A DNA stretch of 64,000 nucleotides from Rhodanobacter sp. B04 (GTDB lineage Bacteria; Pseudomonadota; Gammaproteobacteria; Xanthomonadales; Rhodanobacteraceae): NCBI RefSeq assembly GCF_002001125.1, contig NZ_MUNV01000011.1, forward strand, positions 248,001 through 312,000, given 5' to 3'. Position numbers and translations under genes: made by a program. The number at the start of each line of letters is the position of its first letter. The stretch's first letter is position 1. Below, piece after piece: positions 37,610 through 46,905 of the stretch. The notes beneath the pieces were generated by a model, which saw only the letters and a program-made list of their open reading frames with translations, was not told where the DNA came from and searched no databases.

Positions 37610-38842
37610 TCAGAGCAGGCTCTTGACGATGTGGATGCCGGCGCTGTACTCGCCGATGATCGTGCCCACGCTGACCAGGAAGAAGTTGAGCAGGGTGCGC
37701 GCGACGCGGTTCTTCCACCAACCGCTCCAGTGCACAATGTCATCGCGCAGGCTGTCGAAATCGACCACGCGCGGGCGACGGACCCAGGCTTCCGCCATCG
37801 CGCTGATGCCGCCGGCAGGAATGCCGGGGCGGAACGGTTTGATCGGTGCGGCGATGAAGGCGGCGAGGATGCTGAGCGGGTGGCCGCCGGCGGCCACGGC
37901 ACCGAGTGCGGCAAAGCCGCCGGTGAACAGCACCCATGCGGTCAGTGCCTGGGTACCCAACGCGGCATTGCGATGAAAGGCGAAAGCGATCGCGGCAAAC
38001 ACCAGCAGCACGACGCCCGCGGCCAGCCATTTCGGCCAGCGTGCCTTGGGCGGCGTGGCGGCCAGTTCGGCGACCTTGGTGGCCGGGTCGTCCTGCCCGG
38101 TGCGCAGCAGTTCGCACAAGCCCTTGAGATGGCCGGCACCGATCACCACCAGCACGCGTCGCGGTTCGCCGGTCGCCGAGCGGGCAGCGTCCTGGCGCAG
38201 GCGTGCGGCCATGAATGCATCGCGCTCGCTGATCAGGCTTTGAAACAGTGGCTTCGATTCGCTGGCGAATTCGCTGAACGCGCTTTCCAGCAAGTCGCCC
38301 TGTTTCAGTTTCTCGATCTCACCCTGTTCGATTTCCTCACGCTCGAACACGCTGGCCAGCAGACCACCGAGCAGACCGAAGCGCTGCCAGAAGCCGACGC
38401 TGTGCCAGGCCCGCTTGAGCGTGGTGCCAACCTCGCGGTCGATCAGCCAGACCGGCAGATGGCGTTGGTCGGCCCCGTCCATCGCTGCCTTCATCTCGGC
38501 ACCGGGCTGGATGCCGGACTGGTCGGCCAGGCGCTTCTGGAAGGTCGACAGCACCAGGCTGGCGGCGACCATGCCGGCCTTGCCCTGGCGGATCACCTTG
38601 AACAGATCCATCTGCTTGAACGCTTCCGGATCGCGCATGCTCTGCGCGCGGCTGTCGCACAGCTCGATCGCCACCGCATCGAAATGCTCGTGTGCCAGCA
38701 GTGCCTCGACGGCGTCCACGCTGCTGCGGGAGACATGCGCGGTGCCGAGCACCACATACTCCACACCGTCACGCTGCACGCGCTCGATCGGCTGGCCCTG
38801 CAAGGCAGGCAACAGGGCAAGGTCGGTTTCGGGAACACTCAT
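37610..38842 (-). CDS. TraB/PrgY-family membrane protein
   Basis: A 410-residue TraB-family protein. The N-terminal domain carries the conserved GTAHVSRSSVDAVEALL and VAIELCDSR motifs and a later IGAGHLKGL. The C-terminal third has about four transmembrane helices (for example AAGVVLLVFAAIAFAF and LNFFLVSVGTIIGEY). Family members include enterococcal pheromone-shutdown TraB/PrgY and archaeal homologs; the GxxH and E motifs suggest a metalloprotease-like fold, unproven. It stands 81 bases from the aguB-type gene on the same strand. Confidence 0.85.
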   Translation of the reverse strand: MSVPETDLALLPALQGQPIERVQRDGVEYVVLGTAHVSRSSVDAVEALLAHEHFDAVAIELCDSRAQSMRDPEAFKQMDLFKVIRQGKAGMVAASLVLSTFQKRLADQSGIQPGAEMKAAMDGADQRHLPVWLIDREVGTTLKRAWHSVGFWQRFGLLGGLLASVFEREEIEQGEIEKLKQGDLLESAFSEFASESKPLFQSLISERDAFMAARLRQDAARSATGEPRRVLVVIGAGHLKGLCELLRTGQDDPATKVAELAATPPKARWPKWLAAGVVLLVFAAIAFAFHRNAALGTQALTAWVLFTGGFAALGAVAAGGHPLSILAAFIAAPIKPFRPGIPAGGISAMAEAWVRRPRVVDFDSLRDDIVHWSGWWKNRVARTLLNFFLVSVGTIIGEYSAGIHIVKSLL

Positions 38843-38923
38843 GCGATCAGCAGGCCGGTCTCAGTGGGAAATCCAAGCATGGGGACGCTGGCCATGCGGA
38901 ACAAGCCGCGCGGGTATGCGGCC

Positions 38924-39814
38924 TCAGTCACGGAAACGCCGGAGCAGGTCGGCATAGGCGTCGATGCGGCGATCGCGCAGGAACGGCCAGATCCGCCGCA
39001 CGTGCTCGCTGCGCGCCAGGTCGACCTCGGCCAGCAGCAGCTCACGCCCGCCGGTGCCAGCCTGCGCCAGGAACTCGCCCTGCGGACCGGCGACAAAGCT
39101 GGAGCCCCAGAACTGGATGCCGGCGCCAACAGCGGAGGGATCAGCCTCGTAGCCGGTGCGGTTGCACGACAGCAAGGGCAGGCCGTTGGCTACCGCGTGG
39201 CCACGTTGCACGGTGATCCATGCGTCGCGCTGGCGATCTTTTTCAGCCTGCGCATCGTTCGGGTCCCAGCCGATCGCGGTGGGATAGAGCAGCAGTTCGG
39301 CACCGGCCAGCGCCATCAGTCGCGCCGCTTCCGGATACCACTGGTCCCAGCACACCAGCACGCCGAGCCGGCCGACCGAGGTGTCGATCGGCTCGAAGCC
39401 GAGATCGCCCGGCGTGAAGTAGAACTTCTCGTAGAACGCCGGATCGTCCGGGATGTGCATCTTGCGGTACTTGCCGGCGATCGCGGCCGAGCGGTCGAAC
39501 ACCACCGCGGTGTTGTGATACAGCCCGGTGGCGCGCTTCTCGAACAGCGAGGCGACCACCACCAGCTTCAGCTCCTCGGCCAGCTTGCCGATGCGCGCGC
39601 TGCCGGGACCGGGGATCGTCTCGGCCTGGTCGAAGACCTCGACCGATTCGTGCTGGCAGAAATACGGGCCGTTGTGCAGCTCCTGCAGCAGCACCAGCTC
39701 GACGCCGGCGGCGGCCGCTTCACGCAGGCCGGCCTCGATCGCGTCGAGGTTGGCGTCGCGGCTGCCGCGGTCGGTTTCCTGCAGCAGGGCGACCTTGAGG
39801 GTCTTGCGGGTCAT
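38924..39814 (-). CDS. aguB: N-carbamoylputrescine amidase (carbon-nitrogen hydrolase)
   Basis: A 296-residue nitrilase-superfamily enzyme converting N-carbamoylputrescine to putrescine, CO2 and ammonia. The Glu-Lys-Cys triad is visible: Glu in VLLQELHNGPYFC, Lys in AGKYRKMHIPDDPAF and Cys in LGVLVCWDQWYPEAARLM. The YFCQHES phrase is typical of AguB. ATG 39814 gives the normal start. Together with aguA, 66 bases upstream in the same direction, it completes the agmatine-to-putrescine route. Confidence 0.94.
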   Translation of the reverse strand: MTRKTLKVALLQETDRGSRDANLDAIEAGLREAAAAGVELVLLQELHNGPYFCQHESVEVFDQAETIPGPGSARIGKLAEELKLVVVASLFEKRATGLYHNTAVVFDRSAAIAGKYRKMHIPDDPAFYEKFYFTPGDLGFEPIDTSVGRLGVLVCWDQWYPEAARLMALAGAELLLYPTAIGWDPNDAQAEKDRQRDAWITVQRGHAVANGLPLLSCNRTGYEADPSAVGAGIQFWGSSFVAGPQGEFLAQAGTGGRELLLAEVDLARSEHVRRIWPFLRDRRIDAYADLLRRFRD

Positions 39815-39880
39815 CGGCTTCGATCCTGACTTGGCTGTTCGTATGGGCAACCCGCGAAGTTTAGCGGATGCCGCCAAACC

Positions 39881-40915
39881 TCAGGCCAGGCCGGCCGGCA
39901 ACTGCATGGTGATGCAATGCAGGCTGCCGTTCTGCCAGATCAGCGGACGGCAGGGCACCTGCACGATCTCGCGGCCCGGATGGGCCGTCCCGATGATGCG
40001 TGCGGCCTCGTCATCGGCCGGGTCGCCATAGGCCGGCACCAGCACGGCGCCGTTGACGATCAGGTAGTTCGCATAGGAAGCGGCAAGCCGGCGACCTTCG
40101 TCGAGAATGGGCTTCGCCCACGGCAGCGGGTATAGCTCGTACGGGCGGCCGTCGACGGTGCGCAAGGCGGCCAGTTCGCCGGCCATCCGCTGCAATTCGT
40201 CGTGATGCAGGTCGTTGGGGTCATCGCAGGCCTGGAACACGATGCGCTCGTCCGGCGCGAAGCGCGCCAGCGTGTCGATATGCGCGTCGGTGTCGTCGCC
40301 TTCGAGGTAGCCGTAATCCAGCCACAGCACGCGCGTGGCGTGCAGGCTGTCGCGCAGGATCGCGCTCATCTCCTCGCGCGACTGCTCGGGGTGACGCTGG
40401 ACCAGGCAGCGCCAGGTGGTGAGTACGGTGCCCGCGCCATCACTCTCGATACCGCCACCTTCCAGCGCCCAGTCGATGCGTTTGTGCGTGGCATGGCCGA
40501 GGACGCCGGCGTCGACCAGCCCGGCGATCAGCGCGTCGTCCTGTTCGGCGCCGAACTTGCCGCCCCAGCCGGTGAAGCGGAAGTCGGTGAGCTGGAATCC
40601 ATCTTTGCCGGCTTTCAGCGTGATCGGGCCGGAATCGCGCAGCCAGGTGTCGTCGTACGGCAGTACGACGAAGCGGATACGGGCCAGGTCGACCTTGGCG
40701 TCGTGCAACTGGGCCTCGACGTGAGTCTGCAGGGCGGGGTCAGCCACCACGATGATCAGCGCTTGGAAGCGCGTTACGGCAGCCGCCAGCGCCACATAGG
40801 TGGTTTCCACCGCGGCCAGGCGTTCGGCCCAGTCGGTGTCGGCGTGCGGCCACGCGATCAGTACCGCGGCCTGCGGTTCCCATTCCGCCGGCAGGCGCAA
40901 AGAGGGGTTGGTCAT
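39881..40915 (-). CDS. aguA: Agmatine deiminase
   Basis: A 344-residue peptidyl-arginine-deiminase-fold enzyme that hydrolyses agmatine to N-carbamoylputrescine. Family motifs: EPQAAVLIAWPHADTDW, DDTWLRDSGPI, DWALEGGGIESDG, DYGYLEGDDTDAHIDTLARF and catalytic Cys334 in NGSLHCITMQ. The last is slightly changed from the common GGNIHC form. ATG 40915 is chosen; an upstream in-frame extension to 40996 lacks similarity. It forms an operon with aguB. Confidence 0.95.
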   Translation of the reverse strand: MTNPSLRLPAEWEPQAAVLIAWPHADTDWAERLAAVETTYVALAAAVTRFQALIIVVADPALQTHVEAQLHDAKVDLARIRFVVLPYDDTWLRDSGPITLKAGKDGFQLTDFRFTGWGGKFGAEQDDALIAGLVDAGVLGHATHKRIDWALEGGGIESDGAGTVLTTWRCLVQRHPEQSREEMSAILRDSLHATRVLWLDYGYLEGDDTDAHIDTLARFAPDERIVFQACDDPNDLHHDELQRMAGELAALRTVDGRPYELYPLPWAKPILDEGRRLAASYANYLIVNGAVLVPAYGDPADDEAARIIGTAHPGREIVQVPCRPLIWQNGSLHCITMQLPAGLA

Positions 40916-41053
40916 GCGGGGTGTCTCATGCAGTCGGGGGTGCCGGGACTTAGCACCGGACTGCGAATTGTACGACGAGGTGATCGTCGCACACACAAAA
41001 ACGCGGCCGGTGTCACCGCCGGCCGCGTCGTCGGAAACCGGATCAGGACGGGA

Positions 41054-41407
41054 TCAGTTGGCGGCGGTCGGGTTGGTGTTGTTGCCGGCTGGCGTGTTGA
41101 GCACCGAGTGGATCACGTGCTCATGCTCGAAATACACGATGAAATTCGAGTATTCCCAGCGGTTGATTTGCGGGTGCTTCGCGGTATCGCCGCCGCGTGG
41201 CGACAGCTTGCGCTGTGGCGTGCCCCAGGTTCGCTCGACCTGGGCCATGCTCATGCCGCGGCTGGGCAGGTTCATGCCCTTTTCTTCCTGCACGCGATGG
41301 ATCAGCAGGCTGTCGCCACCGGCCGCGACGGCGGTCTGCGGAGCGGCAAAGGCGGCGCCAGCGACCAGCATGGCGACGATCGGCAGACTGTACGTGAACT
41401 TGACCAT
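41054..41407 (-). CDS. Small exported protein of unknown function
   Basis: A 117-residue protein with a clear signal peptide (MVKFTYSLPIVAMLVAGAAF, cleavage near AFA or AVA). The mature part is short: IHRVQEEKGMNLPSRGMSMAQVERTWGTPQRKLSPRGGD and NRWEYSNFIVYFEHEHVIHSVL. The pattern 'G-M-x-x-V...WG-P...W-Y-x-x-x-V-F-x-x-x-V' recalls SmpA/BamE-type domains, though no lipobox is present. GGGAG precedes ATG 41407. Apparently monocistronic. Confidence 0.75.
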   Translation of the reverse strand: MVKFTYSLPIVAMLVAGAAFAAPQTAVAAGGDSLLIHRVQEEKGMNLPSRGMSMAQVERTWGTPQRKLSPRGGDTAKHPQINRWEYSNFIVYFEHEHVIHSVLNTPAGNNTNPTAAN

Positions 41408-41643
41408 GGCTCCCCTCTCCAGACAAGGCTGTATGCGGCGTCGTTGTAGCAGAACTACCCAGGCTACGCCACGTTGTGGCAAGCATAATGTCGACTATAG
41501 CCGTGCCGGTTCGTGCCGTTTGCGATGGGTTGGGCATTCGGCCATCGCGCGGGCATAACCAGCCGGTTCGTCGAGAATAGCGCCATCACCGCTATCATGG
41601 GCGGCTGCGGGCGATTGCCCGCCCGGTTTGGATACTGTTTTTC

Positions 41644-43563
41644 ATGATTTCCTTTCGACATTTTGCCTTGCGCCGCGGCAGCCGGCTGCTGCTTTCCGAT
41701 ATCGATCTGGTGATCCAGAGCGGGTGGCGCCTGGGCGTGATCGGCCGCAACGGCTGCGGCAAGTCCAGCCTGTTCGCCGCCTTGCAGGGCAAACTGGAAA
41801 GCGATGCCGGCGAACTGGACATGCCAGGCAAGCTGCGGCTCGCCTCGGTGGCGCAGGAAACCCCGGCGCTGCCGGATGCCGCGATCGACTACGTGCTGGG
41901 TGGCGACGAGGAACTGGCCGAGGCGATGCGCGACGAGGCCGACGCCGGCGAACGTGGCGACATGGAGGCGATGGCGAAAGCGCACCACCGCATCGAGGAG
42001 CTGAACGGCTACGACGGTCGCGCCCGTGCCGGCCGCCTGCTGCATGGCCTGGGCTTTCCGCCGGAAACGCATGAGCGCGCGGTCAAGGAATTTTCCGGCG
42101 GCTGGCGCGGGCGCCTGAACCTGGCGCGCGCGCTGATGTGTCCGTCCGATCTGCTGCTGCTCGACGAGCCGACCAACCATCTCGACCTCGACGCCGTGCT
42201 GTGGCTGGAAGAATGGCTGCGCCGCTACCAGGGCACCTTGCTGATCATCTCGCACGATCGCGAATTCCTCGACGGCGTGATCACCCACACGCTGCACCTC
42301 AACGACGGCAAGGCGAAGCTGTATACCGGCAACTACAGCGCGTTCGAACGCCTGCGCGCCGAGCAATTGCGCCAGCAGCAGATCTCGCACGAGCGCGAGC
42401 AGGCCGAGCGGGCGCACCTGCAGTCCTTCGTCGACCGCTTCAAGGCCAAGGCCAGCAAGGCCAAGCAGGCGCAGTCGCGCATGAAGCGGCTGGAGAAGCT
42501 GGCCGGCACCGAGGCGGTGCGTGCCGAGCGACCCTTCAGTTTCCAGTTTCCGGCGCCGGGTCGGTTGCCCGATTCGATGCTGCAGCTGGAAGACATCACG
42601 GCTGGCTACCCGAGCCGGGACGGCGATGGCATCAACATTGTCCTGCGCGACGTTGGCTTCAGCCTGGAAGCGGGCGAGCGGATTGGCCTGCTTGGTCCCA
42701 ACGGCGCCGGCAAATCCACCCTGGTGAAAACCCTGGTCGGCGAGCTCGAGCCGTTCAGCGGCGAGCGCAAGGTGCACAAGGACCTGAAGATCGGCTATTT
42801 CGCCCAGCACACGGTGGAGAGCCTGCGCGAAGGCGCCAGTCCGCTCGATCACCTGATGGACAAGGCGCCGGGCGTGGCCACCCAGGTCATGCGCGACTTC
42901 CTCGGCACCTGGAATTTCGCCGGCGATCGCGCGTTCGAGTCGGTCGACGGTTTCTCCGGCGGCGAGCGCGCGCGTCTGGCGCTGGCGCTGATCGCGTGGG
43001 ACAAGCCGAACCTGTTGCTGCTGGATGAGCCGACCAACCATCTCGACCTCGACATGCGCGAGGCGCTGGCCGATGCGCTGGCCGACTTCGACGGTGCGCT
43101 GGTGCTGGTTTCGCATGACCGGCACTTGCTCGGTATGGTCTGCGACAGTTTCTGGCGTGTTGCCGATGGCGTGGTGGAAAGCTTCGACGGCGATCTGGAC
43201 GATTACGCACGCTGGCTGAAAACGCGCGGCGCGGCCAACAAGAAGGCCGCCAAGGCTGGTGCAGCGGCCAAGCCGGTGATCAAGATCGTGCCGGAGGAAA
43301 CGCCCGAAGAGCGCCGCCGCAACGCGGCCGCCCAGCGCGAGAACGAGAAGAACTCGCGCCAGCGGGTGAAGCGGATCGAGACCCGCACGGCCAGCATCGA
43401 AACCGAACTGGCCGCGCTGGAGAGCCAGCTGGCTGATCCGGCCACGTACAACGGCCCCACCCAGGAAATGATGCGGCTGGGACAGCGCCAGACCGAACTG
43501 CGCCGCGAGAAGGAAGCGCTGGATGCGGAATGGCTGGAACTGTACGAGCGACTGGAAGCCTGA
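41644..43563 (+). CDS. yheS: ABC-F family ATPase YheS
   Basis: A 639-residue soluble protein with two ABC ATPase domains and no membrane segment. Domain 1: Walker A GRNGCGKSS, signature FSGGWRGRLNLARAL, Walker B LLLLDEPTNHLDLDAV. The interdomain linker is charged (RFKAKASKAKQAQSRMKRLEKL). Domain 2: Walker A GPNGAGKST, signature FSGGERARLALAL, second DEPTNHLD. A C-terminal coiled coil follows. The N-terminus and linker resemble E. coli YheS. ABC-F proteins act on the ribosome. The rpfE-type gene starts 2 bases after its stop. Confidence 0.93.
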   Translation: MISFRHFALRRGSRLLLSDIDLVIQSGWRLGVIGRNGCGKSSLFAALQGKLESDAGELDMPGKLRLASVAQETPALPDAAIDYVLGGDEELAEAMRDEADAGERGDMEAMAKAHHRIEELNGYDGRARAGRLLHGLGFPPETHERAVKEFSGGWRGRLNLARALMCPSDLLLLDEPTNHLDLDAVLWLEEWLRRYQGTLLIISHDREFLDGVITHTLHLNDGKAKLYTGNYSAFERLRAEQLRQQQISHEREQAERAHLQSFVDRFKAKASKAKQAQSRMKRLEKLAGTEAVRAERPFSFQFPAPGRLPDSMLQLEDITAGYPSRDGDGINIVLRDVGFSLEAGERIGLLGPNGAGKSTLVKTLVGELEPFSGERKVHKDLKIGYFAQHTVESLREGASPLDHLMDKAPGVATQVMRDFLGTWNFAGDRAFESVDGFSGGERARLALALIAWDKPNLLLLDEPTNHLDLDMREALADALADFDGALVLVSHDRHLLGMVCDSFWRVADGVVESFDGDLDDYARWLKTRGAANKKAAKAGAAAKPVIKIVPEETPEERRRNAAAQRENEKNSRQRVKRIETRTASIETELAALESQLADPATYNGPTQEMMRLGQRQTELRREKEALDAEWLELYERLEA

Positions 43564-43565
43564 GC

Positions 43566-44489
43566 ATGCCCGCCGGCGCGAAGCCATCGCTGTCGTTGTG
43601 GCTGCCCGCGTCGACGCATGTCGAACCGGGCCATCCGCTGCGCGAGCTGCTGGCGCGCGCCGATCGCCTGGCCGAGGGTGCGGCCGGCTATCTCGGTGGC
43701 CTCGGCGAGCATTTCCAGGGCGTCGATGCGGCATTGCCGGCAGCGGCGCTGACCCGCGAATTTCTCGCCGGCGATGCGGGTGATGCTACCTGGCTGGCGG
43801 CCGACCCAGCCTGGGTACAGCCGGATATGAACGGCGTGCGGCTGCTGGCCTGCGGTCGGCTGCAACTGGAGATGGCCGAAGCGCAGGCGCTGGCCGCCGC
43901 GTTGTTGCCGGTATTCGACGAAGCCGGTCTGCGACTGGATATTTCCACGCCGGATCGCTGGCATCTGAGGTTGCCGCCGGGCACGCCTTTACCAGCCTTC
44001 GCCGCACCCGAGCAGGCGCTGGGCGAGGACCTTTCGCAGCACCTGCCTGCCGGTGCGGAAGGGCGCCGCTGGCGCGTGCTGCTCAACGAGATCCAGGTGC
44101 TGCTGCACCAGCATCCACTGAATGCACAGCGGCGTGCACGTGGCCTGGCGCCGGTCAACAGTCTGTGGCTGTGGGGCGGCGGCCGTCTGCCGGGACCGCT
44201 GCACAGTGATCTGCATGGCGTGATCAGCGACGACCTGCTGCTGCATGCGTTGGCTGGACACGCCGGTGTCGCGCAGCAGGCACGCACCGTCGACACCGTG
44301 GCCGCCGCCAGCGCCGGCTGGCTGATCGACCTGCAGGATCTGCCGGCTGACGAGATCGCAGCGCACTGGTGGGCGGCGCTGCAGCCGCTGTTCGATCGGC
44401 AGCCGGTCGTGCTGCATTTCGCCAGCGCCGAGCGCTGGCAGCGCAAACCCTGGCATCGCTGGCGCTTCTGGCGCGGAGCAGGGCGTTGA
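43566..44489 (+). CDS. RpfE-type conserved protein
   Basis: A 307-residue cytosolic protein beginning MPAGAKPSLSLWLPASTHVE. It has LAADPAWVQPDMNGVRLLACG, LLNEIQVLLHQHPLNAQRRARGLAPVNSLWLWGGG and YLHGVISDD-type segments (here DLHGVISDDLL). This pattern is that of the 'regulatory protein RpfE type' family in Xanthomonas, often mislabelled phosphoglycerate mutase. Xanthomonas rpfE also lies by recJ. The biochemical function is unknown. Its stop overlaps the recJ start by four bases (TTGA). Confidence 0.75.
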   Translation: MPAGAKPSLSLWLPASTHVEPGHPLRELLARADRLAEGAAGYLGGLGEHFQGVDAALPAAALTREFLAGDAGDATWLAADPAWVQPDMNGVRLLACGRLQLEMAEAQALAAALLPVFDEAGLRLDISTPDRWHLRLPPGTPLPAFAAPEQALGEDLSQHLPAGAEGRRWRVLLNEIQVLLHQHPLNAQRRARGLAPVNSLWLWGGGRLPGPLHSDLHGVISDDLLLHALAGHAGVAQQARTVDTVAAASAGWLIDLQDLPADEIAAHWWAALQPLFDRQPVVLHFASAERWQRKPWHRWRFWRGAGR

Positions 44490-46198
44490 GCGCGCTGCAA
44501 GTGCGCCGACGCGAGAGCAAGGGCGCGCCCAGCGGTTGGCCAGCCTCGGTGCATCCGGTATTGCAGCAGGTCTACGCTGCCCGCGGTGTATTGGATCCCA
44601 GTCTGGCCGAGCACCGGCTGGCCCGGCTGCTGTCGCCACAGACGCTGGGTGGCATGGCGCAGGCTGTCGAGCTGCTGGTCGAGGCCATCCGCAGCGACTG
44701 GATCATCCTGATCGCGGGCGATTACGACTGCGACGGTGCCACCGGCACCGCGGTGGCCGTGCGTGGGCTGCGAATGCTTGGTGCGCAGCGGGTCAGCTAT
44801 GCCATCCCCAATCGTTTCGTCCACGGCTATGGGCTGAGCCCTGCGCTGGTCGAATCACTCCAGCCGACACCGCAACTGATCGTCACCGTCGACAACGGCG
44901 TGGCCAGCGTGGCCGGCGTGGCGGCGGCCAAGGCACGCGGTATCCGCGTCATCGTCACCGACCATCACCTGCCCGGCGAGCAGTTGCCGGCCTGCGATGC
45001 GATGGTCAACCCCAATCTTGCCGGTGATGCTTTTCCCAGCAAGGCGTTGGCCGGGGTCGGCGTGATGTTCTATCTGCTGCTGGCTTTGCGCGCGCGGTTG
45101 CATGAGCAGGGTGCCTTCGGTGACACCAAACCCGACCTGTCGGTGCTGCTCGACCTGGTCGCACTGGGTACAGTGGCCGATCTGGTGGCACTGGATTTCA
45201 ACAACCGCGTGCTGGTCGAGGCCGGCCTGCAGCGCATCCGCAGCGGTCGCGCCTGTGCCGGCATCAGCGCGCTGGTCGAGTCCGGCAGGCGCAGTGTGGC
45301 GACGCTGTGCTCCAGCGACCTCGGCTTCGTCGTCGGCCCGCGCCTCAATGCGGCGGGACGGCTGGAGGACATGCGCCTGGGCGTCGAATGCCTGCTCACC
45401 GACGACGTGGCGCAGGCACGCCGCCATGCCGGGCAACTCAACGCGATCAATCTGGAACGCCGCGACCTGCAGGCGTCGATGGTGGCCGAGGCCGAGCAGA
45501 TGGTGGCGGGCATGACCGACATCGACGCGATCGGCGTGGCGCTGTACGAGCCGAGCTGGCATGCCGGCGTGGTGGGCCTGGTCGCCTCCAAGCTGAAGGA
45601 TCGCCTGCATCGCCCGGTCATCGCGTTCGCGCCGGCCAGCGAGGACGACACCGGCAGCCTGCGCGGTTCGGCGCGTTCGATCGCCGGGTTCCACATCCGC
45701 GACGCGCTGGCCGCGATCGACGCACGCCAGCCGGGCCTGATCGAACGCTTTGGCGGTCATGCGATGGCGGCCGGGTTGAGTCTCAGGACCTGCGACTACC
45801 CGCGCTTCGCCGAAGCGTTCGACGCGATCGCACGCGAACTGATCGACGCCGAGCGGCTGCAGGCGGTGCTCTATACCGACGGCGAACTGCCAGCGGGGGC
45901 GCTCTCGCTGGAGTTGGCCCGGCAACTGCGCGAGGCTGGCCCGTGGGGTCAGGCTTTCCCCGAACCGCTGTTCGAGAACCTGTTCGCATGCAACAGCTGG
46001 AAAGTGATGGGCGAAAGGCACCTGCGCCTGCAGCTGCGCGACCCGCGCGACGGCAGCGTGCATGATGCGGTGATGTTCAACGCCTATCACGGTCAGCCAC
46101 CGCCGTCGCTGCTGCGTGCGGTCTACGAACTGGGCATCAACGACTGGCAGGGGCGGGAAACGCCACGTCTGCTGTTGCGGCACATCGAGTCGACCTGA
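44486..46198 (+). CDS. recJ: Single-stranded-DNA-specific exonuclease RecJ
   Basis: A 570-residue DHH-family 5'-3' exonuclease in recombination and mismatch repair. Motifs: AGDYDCDGATGTAVAVRGL, VTVDNGVASVAG, VTDHHLPGEQLPACDAMVNP, DLVALGTVADLVAL, and DHHA1-type RFGGHAMAAGLSL. The TTG at 44486 is chosen because it overlaps the upstream stop (TTGA) with GGAG 7 bases before, giving the usual RecJ length; the frame extends further upstream without similarity. Confidence 0.95.
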   Translation: MSALQVRRRESKGAPSGWPASVHPVLQQVYAARGVLDPSLAEHRLARLLSPQTLGGMAQAVELLVEAIRSDWIILIAGDYDCDGATGTAVAVRGLRMLGAQRVSYAIPNRFVHGYGLSPALVESLQPTPQLIVTVDNGVASVAGVAAAKARGIRVIVTDHHLPGEQLPACDAMVNPNLAGDAFPSKALAGVGVMFYLLLALRARLHEQGAFGDTKPDLSVLLDLVALGTVADLVALDFNNRVLVEAGLQRIRSGRACAGISALVESGRRSVATLCSSDLGFVVGPRLNAAGRLEDMRLGVECLLTDDVAQARRHAGQLNAINLERRDLQASMVAEAEQMVAGMTDIDAIGVALYEPSWHAGVVGLVASKLKDRLHRPVIAFAPASEDDTGSLRGSARSIAGFHIRDALAAIDARQPGLIERFGGHAMAAGLSLRTCDYPRFAEAFDAIARELIDAERLQAVLYTDGELPAGALSLELARQLREAGPWGQAFPEPLFENLFACNSWKVMGERHLRLQLRDPRDGSVHDAVMFNAYHGQPPPSLLRAVYELGINDWQGRETPRLLLRHIEST

Positions 46199-46291
46199 TC
46201 TTGGTGGACTGATTCCTCCGCCTGATCCGCTCGCACGTTTTTCACGCGATGCGGATCATGCTGATAGCCAACCCATCAACGGAGAACGCTG

Positions 46292-46663
46292 GTGATCGCA
46301 CAGATCGAGGGACTGCCGCCAGGCACGCTGGGTTTCCGCGCTCACGGCCAGGTCACGGCGGCCGACTACGAGAACATCATCGTGCCGGATGTCGAGGCGG
46401 CATTCGCGCTCAACCGCAAGTTGCGCGTGTTGTATGTCACCGCCGAGGATTTCACCGGGTTCGATCCCGGCGCGATGTGGGACGACGTCAAGATGGGCAT
46501 GCGCCACTTCAGTGGCTGGGATCGTGTGGCGCTGGTGAGCGACGTGCCCTGGCTGCGCACGACCACGGCGGCGATGAGCTTCATGCTCCCCGCCGAGATC
46601 CGCCTGTTCCACCTGAACCAGCTGGACGAGGCGACACGCTGGATCACCGAACCGTCGGTTTGA
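46292..46663 (+). CDS. SpoIIAA-like (STAS-fold) protein
   Basis: A 123-residue protein of the SpoIIAA-like family. It has LGFRAHGQVTAADYENIIVPDVEAAF, LRVLYVTAEDFTGFDPGAMWDDVKMGMRHFSGWDRVALVSDVPWLRT and FHLNQLDEATRWI, the typical core. These are small cytosolic STAS-like proteins, common beside stress and metabolic genes, with no assigned reaction. The start is GTG 46292 with GGAG a few bases upstream. It lies just before the asnB leader region but ends before it. Confidence 0.85.
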   Translation: MIAQIEGLPPGTLGFRAHGQVTAADYENIIVPDVEAAFALNRKLRVLYVTAEDFTGFDPGAMWDDVKMGMRHFSGWDRVALVSDVPWLRTTTAAMSFMLPAEIRLFHLNQLDEATRWITEPSV

Positions 46664-46718
46664 AGGAACACCCATCCAGTCACTTGCGGATGGACGTCCA
46701 ATCTGTTCTAGTCGAACC

Positions 46719-46841
46719 ATGCATCCGATGATTGCCAACCCCCAGACCGCTACCGCGCCTTCCGCGCGGAGCCTTGTGCCGGCTGGCAACAATAACAATC
46801 GCGCGAACAATAACGCCAACTGTTGGCGGGCTCTCGCGTAG
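46719..46841 (+). CDS. Asn-rich leader peptide of asnB
   Basis: A 40-codon ORF (ATG 46719 to TAG 46839) in which codons 24-34 read NNNNRANNNAN: eight Asn in eleven, then CWRALA. A shorter 21-codon version from GTG 46776, with GGAG 4 bases before it, is equally or more likely to be the real start; both carry the Asn run. Random coding in a GC-rich genome would rarely give AAC/AAT runs. The peptide stops 26 bases before an intrinsic terminator and 152 bases before asnB. It is inferred to be a translation sensor of Asn-tRNA charging, not a functional protein. Confidence 0.8.
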   Translation: MHPMIANPQTATAPSARSLVPAGNNNNRANNNANCWRALA

Positions 46842-46905
46842 CTTCAGGTTTGCAGAAACATACGCGAAGAAGGCCCGCCCAGTGCGGGCCTTCTGCTTTT
46901 TGTTT
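46814..46905 (+). promoter_or_regulatory. Transcription attenuator of asnB (three competing hairpins)
   Basis: Segment 1:2 pairs CGCCAA (46814-46819) with TTGGCG (46823-46828), overlapping the last Asn codons. Antiterminator 2:3 pairs GGCGGGC (46825-46831) with GCCCGCC (46873-46879) and TCGCGTA (46834-46840) with TACGCGA (46861-46867), 14 base pairs in all. Terminator 3:4 is an 11-bp perfect stem, AGAAGGCCCGC (46868-46878) with GCGGGCCTTCT (46884-46894), followed by GCTTTTTGTTT. Each structure excludes the next. A ribosome stalled on Asn codons would free segment 2 to form the antiterminator. One reaching the stop codon would cover segment 2 and allow termination. Confidence 0.8.
46868..46905 (+). 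terminator. Intrinsic terminator of the asnB leader
   Basis: Eleven-base perfect stem, 5-base loop CCAGT, and a T-rich tail. It stands 89 bases before the asnB start, in the same direction, with no gene end nearby that needs it. It is therefore a regulatory rather than an end-of-operon terminator. Confidence 0.85.
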